Shown here: positions 45,601-55,367 of the stretch, in pieces
Position numbering within the stretch: the first letter of the stretch is position 1
Layout of the letters: each line of letters begins with the position of its first letter
Assembly: GCF_000471625.1 (NCBI RefSeq)
Contig: NZ_AUSW01000035.1
Span: 248,001 to 312,000 of the forward strand
Source: Psychrobacter aquaticus CMS 56
Lineage (GTDB): Bacteria; Pseudomonadota; Gammaproteobacteria; Pseudomonadales; Moraxellaceae
DNA: 64,000 bases
Direction of reading: 5' to 3'
Position numbers and translations under genes: made by a program
The notes under the pieces: generated by a model
Database searches by the model: none
Told to the model about the DNA's origin: nothing
The model's input: the letters and a program-made list of their open reading frames with translations, nothing else

Positions 45601-47491
45601 TGGTATTGGTGATATGAGTGGCGACGTATTCGGCAACGGTATGTTGCTCTCAACCCATACCAAGCTGGTTGCAGCCTTTAACCATCTACATATTTTTATC
45701 GACCCCAATCCAGATACTGCTAGCTCTTATGCAGAGCGCGCCCGCTTGTTTGAGATGCCGCGCTCATCGTGGGAAGATTATGAGCAATCATTAATCAGCC
45801 AAGGCGGTGGTATATTCTCTCGTCAAGACAAAACCATCATAATTAGCCCAGAGATGAAGGCCGTTTTTGATATTAGTGAAGACAGCCTGACGCCTAACGA
45901 TTTGATTAGTGCCTTACTACGGGCACCTGTTGATCTGCTTTGGAATGGCGGTATCGGCACCTATGTCAAAAGCGTTAATGAAACGCATGCTGATGTTGGA
46001 GACCGTGCCAATGATGCGCTGCGTATCAATGGTAATGAGCTGCGTGCTGCCATCGTTGGTGAAGGCGGTAACTTAGGCTTTACCCAGCAAGGGCGTATCG
46101 AATACGCACAAACAGGTGGCCGCATTTATACCGATGCCATTGACAACTCAGGCGGTGTTAATTGTTCAGATCACGAAGTCAATATCAAAATCCTACTTGG
46201 CAAGGTCGTTGAGCAAGGGGATATGACGCTAAAGCAGCGCAATGAGCTGTTAGAGAGCATGACCGATACAGTGGCAGAGTTGGTATTGCGCCAAAACTAC
46301 CTACAACCGCAAGCGCTTGAGCTTAGCCATATCCTTGCAACAGCAAATTTGAGCGAGCATCAACGTTTTATTCAAATGTTAGAAAGTGAAGGCCGTCTTG
46401 ACCGTGCGATCGAATATCTGCCATCAGATGAAGAAATTGCAAAACGTCAAAAAGTAGATACCGGTCTGACCAATCCTGAATTGGCCGTTGTCATGGCTTA
46501 TGGTAAAATGTGGGTTTATGACAACTTGCTATTATCCGACTTACCAGATGACCCATATTTCATCAACGAGTTGCGTAAATACTTCCCTGATGAGCTGGCG
46601 TCGCGCTTCTTTGATGAGATGACTGAACACCGCTTGCATCGTGAAATAATCAGTACTTATTTGACCAACAGTGTCGTCAACCGTTTGGGTATTGAAGCAC
46701 TGTTCCGTCTCTATGAAGAGACCGATCAATCATTGGCAACCATCGTTCGTGGTTATGCCATTAGCCGTGATGTCTTTAATGTATCAAAAGCTTGGAATAC
46801 GCTTGAAGCGTTGGACAATCAAGTCGATGCCAAGTTGCTGCTAAATCTTGAGCTACGTCTGCGTGATGCGCTTGAGCGCGGTGTCGTGTGGTTCATCAAT
46901 GCCTTTGGTCAAGACCTCCAAGTCGCTGATATGATTAGCCGCTTTGGCAATAGTGTCGAAAAACTGACCAAATCAGGCGGTTTCATCGAACAGCAATTTG
47001 CGCAGTATTTGCAAGAAGACACCACAAGCTTGATGCAAAATGATCTGTCCAATAATGATGCTGCCTTGTTTGCCATGCTGCCATATCATGTCGATGCGCT
47101 AGATGCCGCTCTTTTGGCTGAGCAATATGCGCGTCCTGTCGATGAGATTGCAACGCTATACTTTGAGGCCTATCAAGTATTGCAGTTAGATTGGATGATG
47201 GACCATATCGCCATTTTACCGCAGCAAGATTATTGGGATCGCCGTGCCCGCCATGCTTTAGTGAACGAGCTGTCACGTAGCTTGCGCCTATTGATGGATG
47301 CGGTACTGTCAAAACCTGATGCGAAGCAAGCGTTTAGCGAGTGGCGCTCACGCCATTTAGATCAGCTGGCGTCAGTAGAGGCAGAAATGCACAAACTTGA
47401 TGAGCTTCATAGCAATAATGAAAACACTCAAGTGGGGCTATCAACTCTTTCAGTATTGATGAGTGAGTTAAGTGGTCTGGTCACTAAGTAA
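42638..47491 (+). CDS. gdhB: NAD-dependent glutamate dehydrogenase, large (180 kDa) type
   Basis: Very large catabolic glutamate dehydrogenase, 1617 residues, that deaminates glutamate to 2-oxoglutarate. The N-terminal 700 residues are regulatory in the family. The catalytic core shows VHLRGGKVARGGLRWSDR and the PVGSKGGFIVKN stretch, with the substrate lysine region, followed by GDMSGDVFGNGML. The whole length is one frame. It is a single gene with a strong ribosome site and its own terminator. The gene symbol is used in several species; the enzyme type is firm. Confidence 0.94.
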   Translation: MPNSLSIAKERISQISDIATSYVQKDKSLFDHFIHSYYQPLHQETAKAISNADLAGMALHHFTLLKAYDGSKPQLSVFNPKAEEQHFHSSHTVIQIVAYDRPFLVDTILMSLEAEGIDVHRTYNIIVSVKRDDNRQITHVEGAHESATSHLSLIHCEIAYQDNENLDTLQQTLLAKIDTLDTVVGDWKQMRAQLTDIKAELANKPLPEVFYSQQEIQAFLDWILDDHFIFLGYREYRLEGGQSIEVKTNAEPVDLDLFAIGNSGLGLLRGAEEDKLSASFSQLPKVLKQLLTEPRVLMLSKSSRVSPIHRSVYMDFLGIHKFDDNGKLVGEYRFIGLLTSQAYQLTVQQIPLLRDKANKIMMMAELPRDGHAHHKLMHVINTLPRDDLFQASVEELYPIVSGISQLQDKKSLRLFSRVDHYQRFVSCLVYIPRDKFNTELRIKVQNVLKEAYGGTSSGFTTEFNESAHARVHVHVRTVPGQVNDVNTEALEAKLSALMQSWSDSYQKMLLDNVGEQQANALNRRFLNYIPAAYQESFDARTAVEDTKRLAKLTAEQPMIWHLYQSTGDARNQLHLKLYGREQPVILSKVLPILENFGVSVISAQTYEFDLPEQPIWMQEYELTLEHVDTVNMQVVRGQFEDSLKQIWAGQVESDSFNELILTTNLDTYDVVLLRALSRYMMQAKAPFSSTYIQQTVVKNNDISVALGSLFDARMNPKYSTNERQEKTAQFQAQINAALADVDSLDEDRILRWYLDLINAMIRTNFYQTDANGQRKDRLSFKFLAADIPNLPLPKPMFEIFVYSPRVEAVHLRGGKVARGGLRWSDRMEDFRTEVLGLVKAQMVKNAVIVPVGSKGGFIVKNKTMADGREVFQAEGIACYQTFLRGMLDITDNIIDGNIVPPANTVRHDEDDPYLVVAADKGTATFSDIANALAAEYNFWLDDAFASGGSVGYDHKAMGITARGGWESVKRHFRMRGMDIQNRDDFTVVGIGDMSGDVFGNGMLLSTHTKLVAAFNHLHIFIDPNPDTASSYAERARLFEMPRSSWEDYEQSLISQGGGIFSRQDKTIIISPEMKAVFDISEDSLTPNDLISALLRAPVDLLWNGGIGTYVKSVNETHADVGDRANDALRINGNELRAAIVGEGGNLGFTQQGRIEYAQTGGRIYTDAIDNSGGVNCSDHEVNIKILLGKVVEQGDMTLKQRNELLESMTDTVAELVLRQNYLQPQALELSHILATANLSEHQRFIQMLESEGRLDRAIEYLPSDEEIAKRQKVDTGLTNPELAVVMAYGKMWVYDNLLLSDLPDDPYFINELRKYFPDELASRFFDEMTEHRLHREIISTYLTNSVVNRLGIEALFRLYEETDQSLATIVRGYAISRDVFNVSKAWNTLEALDNQVDAKLLLNLELRLRDALERGVVWFINAFGQDLQVADMISRFGNSVEKLTKSGGFIEQQFAQYLQEDTTSLMQNDLSNNDAALFAMLPYHVDALDAALLAEQYARPVDEIATLYFEAYQVLQLDWMMDHIAILPQQDYWDRRARHALVNELSRSLRLLMDAVLSKPDAKQAFSEWRSRHLDQLASVEAEMHKLDELHSNNENTQVGLSTLSVLMSELSGLVTK

Positions 47492-47516
47492 CATATATTA
47501 AATCAGTTTATTCGTT

Positions 47517-47553
47517 TAAAAAAACCACCGTTATTGATTAACGGTGGTTTTTT
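47517..47553. terminator. Two-way terminator between gdhB and sbcC
   Basis: AAAACCACCGTT pairs perfectly (12 bp) with AACGGTGGTTTT, with further A-T pairs at the loop edge. T runs occur on both strands, so it can end both converging genes. Confidence 0.87.
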
Positions 47554-47634
47554 ATATTCATAAATGTTGAAATACTTTAAAGTCGCACCAGCAGTATGCG
47601 TGGTATCGATATCACTTTTCACCGACCATAGGTT

Positions 47635-50600
47635 TTAATTGATGACTTTTTGGCAACCTTGACCAGTAATCTGACTGAAACCGCCTGAGATTTTTTCTAC
47701 TTTTATTTGAGTTAAAATACGATCTTTTAAAGCCTGTACGTGCGAGATGATGCCGATCAATTTTCCTTCTTGTTGCAAGCTGGTTAAGGTATCAAGCGCA
47801 ATATCAAGCGATTCTTCATCAAGTGTGCCAAACCCTTCATCCAAAAATAGCGAGTCCACACGAATATTATGGCTGGCCATCTGTGACAGTCCGAGTGCGA
47901 GCGCTAAGCTGATAATAAAACCTTCACCGCCTGATAGATTTTTGGTACTGCGAACATCGCCGCCTTGATAATTATCAATGACATTGAGCTCAAGCGGGCT
48001 GTCTTCATCATGAATGAGTAAATAGCGATCACTCATTTTTTGTAGTTGGCTGTTGGCATGTTTGATCATGACCTGAAACGTCAGTCCTTGTGCAAAGGTA
48101 CGGTATTTTTTGCCATCTGCTGAGCCGATTAACGTATGTAATTGCTGCCACACTTGCAATTTTTGTTTTTGTTCATCAATCGCAATCAGCTGCGTGGCCT
48201 GTTGTCCTTTTTGGTTGTCGTTATCCTTGAGCTTTTGATCAAGCGCACCGATTTTTTGACTTAACCCATCAATATCTGTCTGTATTTGATGGTACTTGCC
48301 AGCAAGTGTTTCTCGGTCTTCATCTGTCATAGGTGTGGCAATTTTTTGCTCTAACGCTTGCTGGGTATTGTCTAACTGTACCTTAGCCTGTTGTAGCGCG
48401 CTATCAATTGCCAGTTTACGTATATGTAGTGCCTCACGCGCTTCTTTAGGCAGACGCGCACTAACAAAAGCGGCTTCATCTACGAAATGTGACTCTACCA
48501 GTAAGTCAGTAAAGATGTGTTGCTGAGTATGTAGTATAGCCGCCGCCGATTTTAGCTCTGTGGCTAGCTGTTGTTCTCTAATCTTTAACTGCGCGAGAGA
48601 CTGTTGTATAGTATCTAGCTGTCTTTGCGCTATGACTTGTTTGGCATTAGCTTCATCAGCAGCACCACGTAACTGGTTTTCTTCGTGGTCTGTCTCTTTA
48701 TCTGCGAATAGCGCCTTTCTGTTTGTCTTTAGTTTTTCGATGTCATCTGTTTTATTATCAATCAACTCCTCTAAGTCTGTGAGCGCTGTCTCATCATCGG
48801 TGAGCTGTGTCTGCTTGCTACCAATATTTGCCGTCAGACTGCTCAAAGTATTTATGAATTGCTGTTGGCTGTTCTTCTGCTCATTAAACTGTTGTTTTAG
48901 CTGATTCAAAACGCTGCGCTGCTGACGAAGTTTTTCAATATGACTGTCATAGTCTGCGCTGTCTATTACCGTTTGTTTATCAAAACTATTATCCAGTTGC
49001 TTCAATGCGTCTTGAATGTCTGTCGATTTGAGCGCCATAGTTAAACAATTTTTATATTTATCCGTTGGGTATTTACTCACTAAAGATGAAATATTGGTAG
49101 TTATGGGTATTAGTTCAGAAAAATTAGTGGTGATCTTGTCTTCGACACTTTCAATTTTTTGAGTATTAAGCTTGATATCAGTCGTCAGATTATTAATGTC
49201 ACGACTAAGTAGCTGTTGCTGCCTTTCATCGGCTTCGATGTTAGTGCTGAGTGTTACAGCACTTTCAGTTAGATTGTCATATTTGACCACTATCGTTTTA
49301 AGAGACTGTTTATGCTCAGTCAGTTTGTGTTTTACGGTGTCTAATAAGGATAAACAGTGATTGATATTAATATCGGTTGTATTGATATCACTGCTCATCT
49401 GTGCAAGCGGATGGATAATCGCCATAGTCAATTCAGAATAACTATTCTCAGTATCAAATAGCGAGGAGAAGTAAGACTGAATATCAGCGTGTAATATTTT
49501 AGATTGCTGCTGTAAGGGCGCTAACTGCTGCTGTTGATTTTTGATGGCTTCTTTTTTGGTGGCATGATCGATATGATGTTTGGATAAAGCCTGTTCAAGG
49601 TTATCAATAACGGTTTTTATTTCAGCTATGTGTTGCTGAGTTAATTGCGTCTTAGACGGTTGTTTTTGGGCAGCATTGGCGTCGGTATCTTTGTCTAATA
49701 ACGGGTGCTGTTTACCATAAGGATGCTCATGCGCACCGCAAAGTGGGCAGGGCGACCCATCCTCTAGCTCTACTATATAATCTTCAAGCTTAGCGACCTT
49801 TTGCAGTAAATTCAGATGATCGTTTTTTTCTTGTCGTTTACTCTTAGCGTCTTCAATATCTATCTTGCGACTGACAATCAAATCTTCTAAAGTCTTAAGC
49901 TCTTGGTTCAGTTTGGGTAACGTTGCATTGATATATTCAATTTGGCTAGTACGCTCCAACAGCTGTTCTAACTTTATATTGGCTTGCACAATCTGAGTAC
50001 AGCTTCGATCAATTTGCTCTTGCTCGCTACGCATATTAGCAATGGGCTGATGTTGAATGAGTGTGGCTTTCTGCTGCTGTAGGCTGGCAAGTTGCCCGCG
50101 TTGCTGCGTTATTAATAACTTCTCTGCATCTTGCTGCTTAGATAATTTATCAAGATCAATCTGTAGCTGGCGAGCTTGATTGCTATAGGCAATTTTGTTG
50201 GTCGTTAGGTTGGAATTATCTTCTAACAGCATCTTTAATTGGCGACAGCTGTTATCAAATTTCTCCATATCTTTATCAAGATCGTTTAGCTCTTGATGAT
50301 CGCGAAAGTACTTTTCTATACTGGTAAGCTGAGCCTTTGTTTCTTGTTCTTTTTGCCGGTGGCTAGCTATTTCTTGGCGTAATCGTTTCGTACTATTGAC
50401 TAATATGTCTTTACGTTGATTATCGTTGGTTAAAGAATGGGATTGCTGTTTTATCTCAGCATCCAAGGCACGTGTCTTTGCAATGACAGGCAAGGTGGTC
50501 TGGAGGCGGTCCGTGGCTTGCTTTGCAGTGGTATTGATATTCTCTAGATGGGTTGAAGCTTGTGTCAGTACTTCTTGCTGAGTTGGAATCTTATTAAGTA

Positions 50601-51552
50601 AATCTTGCTGCTCAAGACCCATTCTCTTGACCGTATCTCGGCTATAGCTAAGCTCTCGAAATTGGCTGTCAATCTCTAAGGCTTTATTAGCCACTTCTAA
50701 GCGCTGCGCTTCTGGAATAAAGGTTTTCTGTGCTTGCTGTGCTGCTGAAAATTCGGTCTGGTAAGTTAAGAGATTTTGCTGCAACTGCTGCACATTATCC
50801 AACCATTGAAGTTGCGCACTCAAGGCATTAAAGGTTTGGCGCTGCCTGCTTTGCTGCTCGTTAAGGTCTTCTAGCTCTGCTGATAATAGGGTTTCGTCTT
50901 CAAGGTTTAACAAGGATAAGCCATTCACACCCGCCTGCAATTGACCAAGCACTTCTTCCTCAGTGCGTTTTTTTTCATGAACATTTAATGAGATTTTGGC
51001 ATAGATGTCTGTACCCGTTATTTTTTCTAAAATGGCGGCTCTGTCGCCAATATCTGATTTTAAAAAGGCGGCAAAACTGCCCTGTGCGAGCATGATGGAG
51101 CGAGTAAATTGGTTAAAATCCATACCTATTAACTCTTGGATATAGGCCGATGTTTTGGATTTTTTTTCCTCCAAGATTTTACCCGTTTTCACCTCACTGA
51201 TTTCATGCTTGATCGGTAGTAGGTTGCCTTTGGCTTTTTTGTGAGCGCGATGCTGATACCATGAGCATTGATAACGTATGGCATCTATCTCAATGATGAC
51301 TTCTGCCGAACATTCACCTGTGCCTTGTGTCATGATCTCATTTGTCGACCCAGTGATATCACCCAATCTTGGCGTTTGGCTATAGAGTGCCAAGCAAATA
51401 GCATCCAATATGGTGGTTTTGCCAGCCCCAGTCTGTCCTGTGATTGCAAATATCCCTTCATTGGTAAAAGCCGTGTCAGCAAAATCAATATGCCATTCAC
51501 CTTTTAGCGAGTTGAGGTTTTTGAGTCTGAGTTCAATTAAGCGCATGGGCAA
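47635..51552 (-). CDS. sbcC: Exonuclease subunit SbcC
   Basis: SMC-like ATPase subunit of the SbcCD nuclease that cleaves hairpins and DNA ends, 1305 residues. The N-terminal half-ATPase has ITGQTGAGKTTILDAICLAL. A long coiled coil carries a zinc hook, Cys602 and Cys605 in CPLCG. The C-terminal half has the signature NLSGGEGFIISLALALGLSQ and LFLDEGFGTLDEESLD. It is longer than the Escherichia coli protein (1048) because of a longer coiled coil. It follows sbcD on the same strand by about 107 bases. Confidence 0.93.
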   Translation of the reverse strand: MPMRLIELRLKNLNSLKGEWHIDFADTAFTNEGIFAITGQTGAGKTTILDAICLALYSQTPRLGDITGSTNEIMTQGTGECSAEVIIEIDAIRYQCSWYQHRAHKKAKGNLLPIKHEISEVKTGKILEEKKSKTSAYIQELIGMDFNQFTRSIMLAQGSFAAFLKSDIGDRAAILEKITGTDIYAKISLNVHEKKRTEEEVLGQLQAGVNGLSLLNLEDETLLSAELEDLNEQQSRQRQTFNALSAQLQWLDNVQQLQQNLLTYQTEFSAAQQAQKTFIPEAQRLEVANKALEIDSQFRELSYSRDTVKRMGLEQQDLLNKIPTQQEVLTQASTHLENINTTAKQATDRLQTTLPVIAKTRALDAEIKQQSHSLTNDNQRKDILVNSTKRLRQEIASHRQKEQETKAQLTSIEKYFRDHQELNDLDKDMEKFDNSCRQLKMLLEDNSNLTTNKIAYSNQARQLQIDLDKLSKQQDAEKLLITQQRGQLASLQQQKATLIQHQPIANMRSEQEQIDRSCTQIVQANIKLEQLLERTSQIEYINATLPKLNQELKTLEDLIVSRKIDIEDAKSKRQEKNDHLNLLQKVAKLEDYIVELEDGSPCPLCGAHEHPYGKQHPLLDKDTDANAAQKQPSKTQLTQQHIAEIKTVIDNLEQALSKHHIDHATKKEAIKNQQQQLAPLQQQSKILHADIQSYFSSLFDTENSYSELTMAIIHPLAQMSSDINTTDININHCLSLLDTVKHKLTEHKQSLKTIVVKYDNLTESAVTLSTNIEADERQQQLLSRDINNLTTDIKLNTQKIESVEDKITTNFSELIPITTNISSLVSKYPTDKYKNCLTMALKSTDIQDALKQLDNSFDKQTVIDSADYDSHIEKLRQQRSVLNQLKQQFNEQKNSQQQFINTLSSLTANIGSKQTQLTDDETALTDLEELIDNKTDDIEKLKTNRKALFADKETDHEENQLRGAADEANAKQVIAQRQLDTIQQSLAQLKIREQQLATELKSAAAILHTQQHIFTDLLVESHFVDEAAFVSARLPKEAREALHIRKLAIDSALQQAKVQLDNTQQALEQKIATPMTDEDRETLAGKYHQIQTDIDGLSQKIGALDQKLKDNDNQKGQQATQLIAIDEQKQKLQVWQQLHTLIGSADGKKYRTFAQGLTFQVMIKHANSQLQKMSDRYLLIHDEDSPLELNVIDNYQGGDVRSTKNLSGGEGFIISLALALGLSQMASHNIRVDSLFLDEGFGTLDEESLDIALDTLTSLQQEGKLIGIISHVQALKDRILTQIKVEKISGGFSQITGQGCQKVIN

Positions 51553-51659
51553 CTCTTATTTTTATGAGAATTATTGTGAAGAATAATTATGAAACATATG
51601 GTAGCAATGGTGCTGATGATGATGGAAAAACGGAGTAAGCGGTTTGTAAGCAACTTGTA

Positions 51660-53249
51660 TTATTCGGCCTGTTTATCTTCGTGATGCAAGCCATGAACGA
51701 TTTGCTCATAAGCATCTCGTAAGGTTGGTTTTTGTTCATCAGGGACATTATGAGCCATCAAGCACCGCTCAAAAACTTCTTGCTCGTCTAGGTCTTGTAG
51801 CGTCTCAGAGTTTTGTTGTTGATTAAGGACTTTATTATACGTGCGCGTATTTTTGATTTTTAACACTTCACACGGCAGCCCATCTATCATTGCTTGAATA
51901 TGCTCACGCAACTCACTAATAACGTCATCACCTGTATAAATAATCTCCAACCAAATGGATTCATTTTTGGTAAGTGCGTCAATGGTTTGGGCAATCGTTG
52001 TTAAGTCACCAGATATTTGCGCCAATTGTTGAAATTTTGGAATGGGTAAGGAAGTGACTTGCATCTGATTCGAGCCATCTTGGTGCAGTACTTTGTTAGA
52101 AGTCTTGTTAGAAATAGTCAAATCAGTAGGAGTTGATTGGATATCTTCATTACGCTGATCGATATTGCTCTCTTTGGCAGCAATATTTGCCAATTCACTA
52201 TCTTCTAATGGCTCATCGAAACCAAATAAATCATCCATAAAGTCAGTTGCTTGATTCACAGCTTTTCTAGCTGTTTCTTTCATCGGCACAATTGCAGCTG
52301 TAGCATTTTCAATGATTGTGTTTGACGCTATTTCTTCTTTATCAAAAAAAACGTCCGCTGCTGCCCCAAACTGTACGAGCAATACTTGTTTTTGCTGCCG
52401 CGCTTCACCAAAGCCCATAGCAATGGGTGAGCCTGAGTAGCGAATGTGCTCACGACCACCCACGCGCTGCGGAACATGTAAATGGCCAAGCGCCACATAA
52501 TCAAAACCAGCATCAAACATGTCGGCTGAGACCTTGCCAAGTGAACCAACATAAAGCTCGCGTACCCCATCATCATCGGTCGTTTGACCACCAGCAGCGA
52601 ATAGATGGCCTGTGGCAATAATGGGAATATGACGTTGATGTGCTTCGATTAATTCGACTTGCTTCACTTTGGCGATGTCTGCAACTTTGTCATAGTGCGC
52701 GCGGATACCAGCAATGACATTGGCATCTTTGATTTGACCGGACTCGCCAGCCTGACTGCTACGTACATCACGGTCACGCAGGTAGGGCACAGCGGCAATG
52801 ATGCAATGCGGCGTACCATTTACATCATCTAAAACCAATACCTCATCGTTTAAGTCTTCACAAGCAGTACCAATCACATGAACGTTTAAAAACTTTAGGA
52901 CATGGCTTGGTGCATCCAAAAATGTCGGTGAATCATGATTGCCAGCCACGATGACCACATGTTGACAGCATGATTTTGACACTTTACCCAAAAACTCATA
53001 ATACAGCGCTTGGGCTTTATTGCTTGGCGTCATAGTATCGAAGACATCACCAGCGACGATTAATACGTCCACATGCTGCGCGCTAATAGTGTCTTGTAGC
53101 CAATTTAAAAATGCGGCAAATTCATCATAGCGCAGTCGCCCGTAAAGCCTTCGCCCCAAATGCCAGTCGGATGTGTGCAAAACGTTTAACGCTTTGGTGG
53201 GCATGGATTTTAAGACGGTAGGTGTGGGCATAGGTGCGCTTAATGACAT
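51660..53249 (-). CDS. sbcD: Exonuclease subunit SbcD, long form
   Basis: Nuclease subunit partner of SbcC, 529 residues. The phosphoesterase motifs are HTSDWHLG, VAGDVFDTM, VAGNHDSPTF, ATGHLF and ALGHLHVPQ. Between the catalytic domain and the C-terminal capping part lies an acidic, low-complexity insertion (about residues 335-410) that explains the length beyond the usual 380-410. Several in-frame ATGs lie near the start; the most upstream is given. It precedes sbcC, the usual order. Confidence 0.9.
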   Translation of the reverse strand: MSLSAPMPTPTVLKSMPTKALNVLHTSDWHLGRRLYGRLRYDEFAAFLNWLQDTISAQHVDVLIVAGDVFDTMTPSNKAQALYYEFLGKVSKSCCQHVVIVAGNHDSPTFLDAPSHVLKFLNVHVIGTACEDLNDEVLVLDDVNGTPHCIIAAVPYLRDRDVRSSQAGESGQIKDANVIAGIRAHYDKVADIAKVKQVELIEAHQRHIPIIATGHLFAAGGQTTDDDGVRELYVGSLGKVSADMFDAGFDYVALGHLHVPQRVGGREHIRYSGSPIAMGFGEARQQKQVLLVQFGAAADVFFDKEEIASNTIIENATAAIVPMKETARKAVNQATDFMDDLFGFDEPLEDSELANIAAKESNIDQRNEDIQSTPTDLTISNKTSNKVLHQDGSNQMQVTSLPIPKFQQLAQISGDLTTIAQTIDALTKNESIWLEIIYTGDDVISELREHIQAMIDGLPCEVLKIKNTRTYNKVLNQQQNSETLQDLDEQEVFERCLMAHNVPDEQKPTLRDAYEQIVHGLHHEDKQAE

Positions 53250-53308
53250 ATATTAAAAGACTGTCATTCTAGCAAGATTTGTAGCGGTTTGCTCTGTTGC
53301 AACGTATT

Positions 53309-53342
53309 AAAAAAGCCCTACCAATATTCTGGTAGGGCTTTT
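53309..53342 (-). terminator. Terminator after cysG
   Basis: AAAAGCCCTACCA pairs perfectly (13 bp) with TGGTAGGGCTTTT around ATATTC, and a T run follows on the minus strand. It lies between the cysG stop and the sbcD start. Confidence 0.87.
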
Positions 53343-53402
53343 GGGAAATACTTGAAATTAATGATAAACGTTTTCTAGCCTACTGTCTCAAACCTTATCT
53401 TA

Positions 53403-55001
53403 TTACTCTGCAAGATTTGCAACCATAGACAGCGCATGGGCTTGCTGACGTGTAGATGTCTTTTTGTCTTTATTGATAGCAAAAACGCCTTCACGTAGCC
53501 AGTTGTCCGCTGTGTGATCACTATTTTGATTGTGCTGATTATACCAAGACAAATCGTGCTGAAGACTGACCACATCGCCCATAATAAGTAGGGCAGGCGT
53601 TGGTAATTGTGCCTCTTCTTGCTGAGCAACAATGGTTGCAAGCGTTCCAGTCAATACTTGCTGGTTTGGCATACTGGCATTAGAGACAATGGCGATGGGC
53701 GTGTCCGCACTGCGCCCTGCGTCAATCAACCCTTCTATCAAACGTGGCAGCGAATGCAGCCCCATATAAAACACCACTGTCTCATCGGTATTTAAAAAGC
53801 TCTTAAAGTTGTTATTCGGTGCGCCCGCCTTCAAAAATCCAGTGACAAAGCGCACTGACTGCGAATGATCACGGTGGGTTAGGGGGATTCCTGCATAGCT
53901 GGCAGCGGCATTAGCAGCAGTGATACCGGGTACGACTTGATAAGGAACGCCATGTGCGCGCAGACTTTCAATCTCTTCGCCGCCGCGGCCAAAGATGAAC
54001 GGATCGCCACCTTTTAGGCGTACCACACGCCGACCTTCTTTGGCACTATTGACCAATAATTCATTGATACCAAGCTGTGCCACTGTATGGTTGCTGCGTT
54101 TTTTGCCGACAAACACTTTGTCAGCGTCACGGCGGCATAGATCTAATACTTGCGGTGATACCAGCGCATCATAATAAACAATATCCGCTTGCTGCATCAA
54201 ACGCAGCGCTTTAAAAGTGAGGAGCTCGGGATCGCCTGGGCCTGCACCGACAATATATACCTCTCCCACCGCCGAGGTCTCTTCTATAGACTCATCTGAC
54301 ATTATAGGATTGATCGTAGTGGCTTCTTTTGCTACTGGTTCAGCGTCATTTTTTTTGTGAATGGCGGCCGCTGTACTATCTAAGTCAGCTTGCAGTTGTG
54401 CGGCCGCTTCTTTTTCATTACCAGCAAACATCAGCTGACTGACTTGACCTTCAAATGCGCGCTCCCAAAACTGCCGACGTCCAGTCAAAGTCGGAATTTT
54501 GGCTTTCACTTCAGCGCGAAAATCGCCAGCAAGCTTGGCCAATTTTCCATAACCCTGCGGGATCAATGTCTCAAGACGTGCCCGCAATAGACGGGCGAGC
54601 ACAGGCGCTTTGCCATTGGATGAGATACCAATCACAATGGGATTGCGATCTATAATTGCTGGAAAAATAAAATCGCATAAAGGAGGGGTATCGACCACGT
54701 TTACGGGAATATTTAGATCAGTGGCGTCGGCATGAATTTGATGGTTTAGGGTCTCATCATCGGTCGCTGCAATGATAACGCGCGAGCCTGACATATGCGC
54801 TTTATCGTAATTCTCATAAATCAGTTCGTGCTTGCTATCACTTAACAGCTCTTGTATCTCATGACTAATATCTGGTGCAAGAATAGTGATACAAGCCCCT
54901 GCACGGCTGAGTAAATCAGCTTTACGCAGCGCCACTTCACCGCCGCCCACGATAAGTACTTTGCGATCTTCTAGTTTAAAAAATAGCGGGAAGGTGTTCA
55001 T
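53403..55001 (-). CDS. cysG: Siroheme synthase CysG (multifunctional)
   Basis: Makes siroheme, the cofactor of sulfite reductase, from uroporphyrinogen III. The N-terminal 200 residues are the precorrin-2 dehydrogenase/ferrochelatase part with VLIVGGGEVALRKADLLSRAG. The C-terminal 280 residues are the methyltransferase part with GAGPGDPELLTFKALR and VRLKGGDPFIFGRGGEE. A linker of about 50 residues joins them and a 60-residue C-terminal tail is added. Its product would serve the CysI encoded at 58755-60440. Confidence 0.93.
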   Translation of the reverse strand: MNTFPLFFKLEDRKVLIVGGGEVALRKADLLSRAGACITILAPDISHEIQELLSDSKHELIYENYDKAHMSGSRVIIAATDDETLNHQIHADATDLNIPVNVVDTPPLCDFIFPAIIDRNPIVIGISSNGKAPVLARLLRARLETLIPQGYGKLAKLAGDFRAEVKAKIPTLTGRRQFWERAFEGQVSQLMFAGNEKEAAAQLQADLDSTAAAIHKKNDAEPVAKEATTINPIMSDESIEETSAVGEVYIVGAGPGDPELLTFKALRLMQQADIVYYDALVSPQVLDLCRRDADKVFVGKKRSNHTVAQLGINELLVNSAKEGRRVVRLKGGDPFIFGRGGEEIESLRAHGVPYQVVPGITAANAAASYAGIPLTHRDHSQSVRFVTGFLKAGAPNNNFKSFLNTDETVVFYMGLHSLPRLIEGLIDAGRSADTPIAIVSNASMPNQQVLTGTLATIVAQQEEAQLPTPALLIMGDVVSLQHDLSWYNQHNQNSDHTADNWLREGVFAINKDKKTSTRQQAHALSMVANLAE

Positions 55002-55220
55002 AGCATCACCAGTTATTCAGTCAATGTAAATGTATTCTCATTATGAGGTATCACAGGCGCACGCTCACGTAGTGAATTGGCATTAGTATATTCGTTTTTG
55101 ACATGATAATGACAGTTTTTGCTGAGAAACGGAATAGTAAATTTATAAAAATAGATAATTGTTTGCTAATGACTTTATATGATAGTATCAGTTTTAAAAT
55201 AGGCAGTTTAGGATAAGACC

Positions 55221-55367
55221 ATGGCAGCTTATATCACCGTGGGTGCAAAGACCACTCACGGCGGCAAGGTCATTACAGGTTCACCGCATACCACGCACAA
55301 CGGCGTTCAAGTCGCTCGCATGGGCGATAAGGTGATATGTAAAAAATGCAAACTATCGACATGTTGA
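55221..55367 (+). pseudogene. Truncated PAAR-domain protein
   Basis: A 48-codon frame with AGGATAAG before the ATG. It encodes the first half of a PAAR domain: AKTTHGGKVITGSPHTTHNG and VARMGDKVICKKCK are diagnostic. PAAR proteins cap the tip spike of type VI secretion systems and carry effectors. A full PAAR domain is about 85-95 residues; here the frame ends just after the CxxC, with its second half missing. The downstream bases in another frame encode what looks like an effector end (next entry). I read this as a decayed secretion-cargo gene rather than a functional small PAAR. Confidence 0.65.
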
